The translations under genes were made by a program, and so were the position numbers. 64,000 nucleotides of DNA from positions 57,989-121,988 of the forward strand of contig NZ_BMPM01000012.1 of assembly GCF_014647595.1 (NCBI RefSeq). Reading direction: 5' to 3'. The stretch is from Paenarthrobacter histidinolovorans (GTDB taxonomy: Bacteria; Actinomycetota; Actinomycetes; Actinomycetales; Micrococcaceae). Of this stretch, positions 61,869 to 64,000 are shown in pieces. The notes below the pieces were generated by a model that ran no database searches, was not told where the DNA came from, and saw only the letters and a list, made by a program, of their open reading frames with translations. Every line of letters starts with the position of its first letter. Position 1 is the stretch's first letter.

Positions 61869-61897
61869 CCTCGGCAAAAAGGAAATCTGTATTCAGT

Positions 61898-62260
61898 CTA
61901 GCGGATCTTGTCTGTGACTGTCTTTCGGTCTTGGTTGTGGCCGGTCCTGGATGTGGCCGTAAGGTACAGGCCGATGACCAGGGTGAATCCTGCACAGATC
62001 AGTCCGCCTGGTAGTCCGCGGGGGCCCAGCACGATAAGGCTCGTGGGTGGTGTAGCGATGGTCAGTGCGAAGGCGAGGTCCTTGTTCTTGAGTCCTGACG
62101 AGCCCTTTTTCCGTCGGATGATCGCAGCGGCTAGGAGGTACACGCCGACTAGCAGGGCGCTGACCAGGACCATGGCCAGCAACGACGATTCCGGGGAGCC
62201 GGTAAAGGTACTGTTCATGAAGTCGCTGATGGGGTTATCCGGTATTGGTGGCTTGGTCAT
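61898..62260 (-). CDS. Small membrane protein
   Basis: A 120-residue protein with hydrophobic segments LLAMVLVSALLVGVYLLAAA, LAFALTIATPPTSLIVLGP and GLICAGFTLVIGLYLTA; a basic RRKK cluster lies between the first and second. AGGAGTCACC precedes its ATG. It follows the ParB-domain gene on the same strand after 275 bases. Function unknown. Confidence 0.75.
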   Translation of the reverse strand: MTKPPIPDNPISDFMNSTFTGSPESSLLAMVLVSALLVGVYLLAAAIIRRKKGSSGLKNKDLAFALTIATPPTSLIVLGPRGLPGGLICAGFTLVIGLYLTATSRTGHNQDRKTVTDKIR

Positions 62261-62535
62261 GGTGACTCCTGTTTGTGGTGCTTTGGGATGAGCCTAACGG
62301 GGACGGCGGACAAAACTCCCGGTGGTGGGTCGGTGGTGTAGCCAGGCAGCCGGCGATGCGCGGCTTTCGGCGGGTCGATGCCTGGTGGCGTAGAACGGCG
62401 GTCCGCCGCTGGTGATTGGTTGCTGTGGTTCGCCCTGGGCGGCGGACCGCCCGCCGTTTGGGAGGTTCCTGGCCCTGTTCGTGGTGAGTGGCCGGGGGCC
62501 TTGCCGGGCGGTGGGGGTTCCGCCCGGCAAGGGGT

Positions 62536-63882
62536 CTAGGCGGCTTCGGGTTCGTCCGCGATTTCCGTGGTTTCCTCGGTTTCCGTCTCGGGGTCGGTGA
62601 GGATGATCTTTTCGACGTCGCTGGCCTCGTATCCCCATGCCGTGAGCTGGGTGAGGTAGTAACGGGTGTCGGCGGAGCGGCTCCGCCAGCTCGTGCGATC
62701 GATGTTTGCCTCGTAGGCGGTGATCATCATGGCGAGGGTGACCGTTTCGGGTTTGGTGGTGGGCCTATCGACGTAGGCCTTGAATTCGCCGTACCCGGTG
62801 CCGGTGCCCAAAAGTTCGGCCGTGAGTTCGTTCTTGCTCAGCGCCTTGGTCAGGATGTAGCTGGCATGGGCGATCGTGTGGGCGATGAATTTCTGGGCGT
62901 TCTTTGGCAGGGCCTTACGGGACAGCAAGGTTTTGACGAACTCCCTGCGGACCACCTCAGCCGAGTCCATGGCTTTGTTGTTCTCGATGACTTCCCGGCG
63001 TGCGGCCTTTTCCTCGTCGGTCATCCCGCCTGCGGGGGCTTTGCCGTCCTTCCGCAGTCCACGGGCCTTCCAGTCTGCGACGGCGAGGATTGTCACCACG
63101 CCGCTGTATCCGATGCCGATGTAGACCGCGTCGGCGTCGGCGTCATTGAGGCGTTCGCCTTCGGCGGTGGTCAGTGCGGAGATTGTCGCGGCGGGTCCCT
63201 TGTAGTCGTAGTAGCTGGGGTTTTCGTCCAGCACGGTCAGACCCTTGGCGGCAGCCTCGGCGCATGCCTCGGCGAGCAGGGCGTTGTTCTTGCGCTCGTC
63301 GCGGAGCCGCTGCGCCCGGTGGGCGAAGTTGCCGGGGTTCTCGGTGGCGAGGCGTTCGAGTAGGGCCACTGCGTCCGCGTCGTCTGCGAATTCTTCGATC
63401 ACGGCGGACTGTTCCAGTGTCAGGCCTTGGTCCAGTGCTTGGGCTGCGGTGGCGTTCGCTTTGACCTTCAGCGCAGTATCCACCAGTGCTTTCTTAGCTC
63501 CCATCTTCCGGGCGATGACGCTGGCGCTTACTCCCAGCAGGGACATTTGGTGGAACGCTTCGGCGCGGTCGCCGTCGGTGAGTGCGCTGCGGTGGTCGTT
63601 CTCGACTACCTGCGTGGCGAGGCGTTCGGCTTCCTCGGGAGAGTCGCCGACGAGCACGGGAATGGTTGCGGCCCCTGCCTCTATGGCTCCGAGGGTGCGG
63701 CGCTGGCCCATCAGGACATGCACGGTTCCGTCCTCGGTCCGGTGCGCGACGACGGGCACGAGCACGCCGTGTTCTTTGATGCTGGCTACGAACTCTTTGG
63801 TGAGTCCGGCTTCCTTGCGGACGTTGATGTCCACGGTCAAGGTGGTGGGATCGAGCATTTCCAGCGTGGGTGCTGCGTTCAT
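62536..63882 (-). CDS. ParB-domain protein (ParB/Srx N-terminal domain)
   Basis: A 448-residue protein. The N-terminal ParB nuclease-like domain is clear: VDINVRKEAGLTKEFVASIK, then HGVLVPVVAHR, VLMGQRRTLGAIEAG and QVVENDHRSALTDGDRAEAF. An HTH follows (MSLLGVSASVIARKMGAKKAL). The remaining 270 residues are not like chromosomal ParB. AGGAGC precedes ATG 63882. Proteins of this kind serve plasmid partition or regulation; no ParA is inside the window, though one could lie beyond its right edge. Confidence 0.85.
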   Translation of the reverse strand: MNAAPTLEMLDPTTLTVDINVRKEAGLTKEFVASIKEHGVLVPVVAHRTEDGTVHVLMGQRRTLGAIEAGAATIPVLVGDSPEEAERLATQVVENDHRSALTDGDRAEAFHQMSLLGVSASVIARKMGAKKALVDTALKVKANATAAQALDQGLTLEQSAVIEEFADDADAVALLERLATENPGNFAHRAQRLRDERKNNALLAEACAEAAAKGLTVLDENPSYYDYKGPAATISALTTAEGERLNDADADAVYIGIGYSGVVTILAVADWKARGLRKDGKAPAGGMTDEEKAARREVIENNKAMDSAEVVRREFVKTLLSRKALPKNAQKFIAHTIAHASYILTKALSKNELTAELLGTGTGYGEFKAYVDRPTTKPETVTLAMMITAYEANIDRTSWRSRSADTRYYLTQLTAWGYEASDVEKIILTDPETETEETTEIADEPEAA

Positions 63883-64000
63883 GGTGTTGCTCCTTCTTTT
63901 GCCGAGAAAGGTGGTGGGTGGGGCGGCTTAGGTGACCGGCCAGCTCCCCTCTCCCCCCGTTGTTTTTTGGCTGCTGGCGAAGCTTGCGGAGCTGTGGCCG

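Noticed and set aside
61576..61917. 113-codon plus-strand frame across the twin hairpins
   Set aside because: Contains both strong hairpins and has no ribosome site; the coding appearance comes from GC-rich sequence.
62294..62638. 114-codon minus-strand frame
   Set aside because: Arg/Gly/Pro-rich, overlaps the ParB-domain gene end and has no start signal.
1..64000. CRISPR arrays, tRNA/rRNA genes, IS elements with terminal repeats
   Set aside because: Reading both strands gave no regularly spaced repeats, no tRNA-like cloverleaf and no intact transposase.

Overview
The window looks like a large plasmid, or another mobilisable element, of a high-GC actinobacterium close to Arthrobacter/Paenarthrobacter. 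The basis is the GC-rich coding style, frequent GTG/TTG starts, gene content typical of Arthrobacter (DUF6421 with SDR and threonine-aldolase genes, HglS/AmaB-type amino-acid catabolism) and a right end full of plasmid functions. No rRNA, tRNA or CRISPR array was seen, and no replication initiator.

Left part, 0-36 kb: amino-acid catabolism and uptake. A minus-strand operon (7762 to 73) encodes a divergent proline-racemase-family enzyme, a complete peptide/opine-type ABC importer and an aminotransferase. Next comes a module with the same gene set as the pipecolate/lysine locus of Pseudomonas putida: a divergent LysR regulator, a DAO-type FAD oxidase, the 2-oxoadipate dioxygenase/decarboxylase HglS and the ALDH7 enzyme AmaB. 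Close by are a Glu/Leu-type dehydrogenase, a second LysR, a GntR/FCD regulator and a 959-residue FAD/Fe-S dehydrogenase of the YdiJ type. The last fits as the enzyme that consumes the D-2-hydroxyglutarate made by HglS. An M20 amidohydrolase, a LysN-like aminotransferase, a polar amino-acid ABC importer whose binding protein lies 7 kb away, an agmatinase-family ureohydrolase, a threonine-aldolase-like enzyme, an SDR, a DUF6421 protein with its LysR, an APC permease and an AlaX-like editing hydrolase complete the metabolic part.

Middle, 36-54 kb: accessory and defence-like DNA. A zeta-type toxin with an HTH partner is followed by about 2 kb of decayed genes. Then come a frameshifted membrane/coiled-coil gene, a DUF4062 protein, an RHH/Doc toxin-antitoxin pair, a tyrosine recombinase and a 1201-residue protein joining a restriction-endonuclease-like domain to a NACHT-type NTPase. 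A predicted lipoprotein and two tandem paralogous membrane-anchored proteins of unknown function follow. This is the best place to look for an undescribed system.

Right part, 54-64 kb: mobilisation and maintenance. It holds MobC, a relaxase, a large helical accessory protein, a candidate oriT, several small plasmid ORFs (one frameshifted), an RHH protein, an operon of a small membrane protein, NrdH and an SSB with an in-frame N-terminal extension, two very strong hairpins, and a ParB-domain protein.
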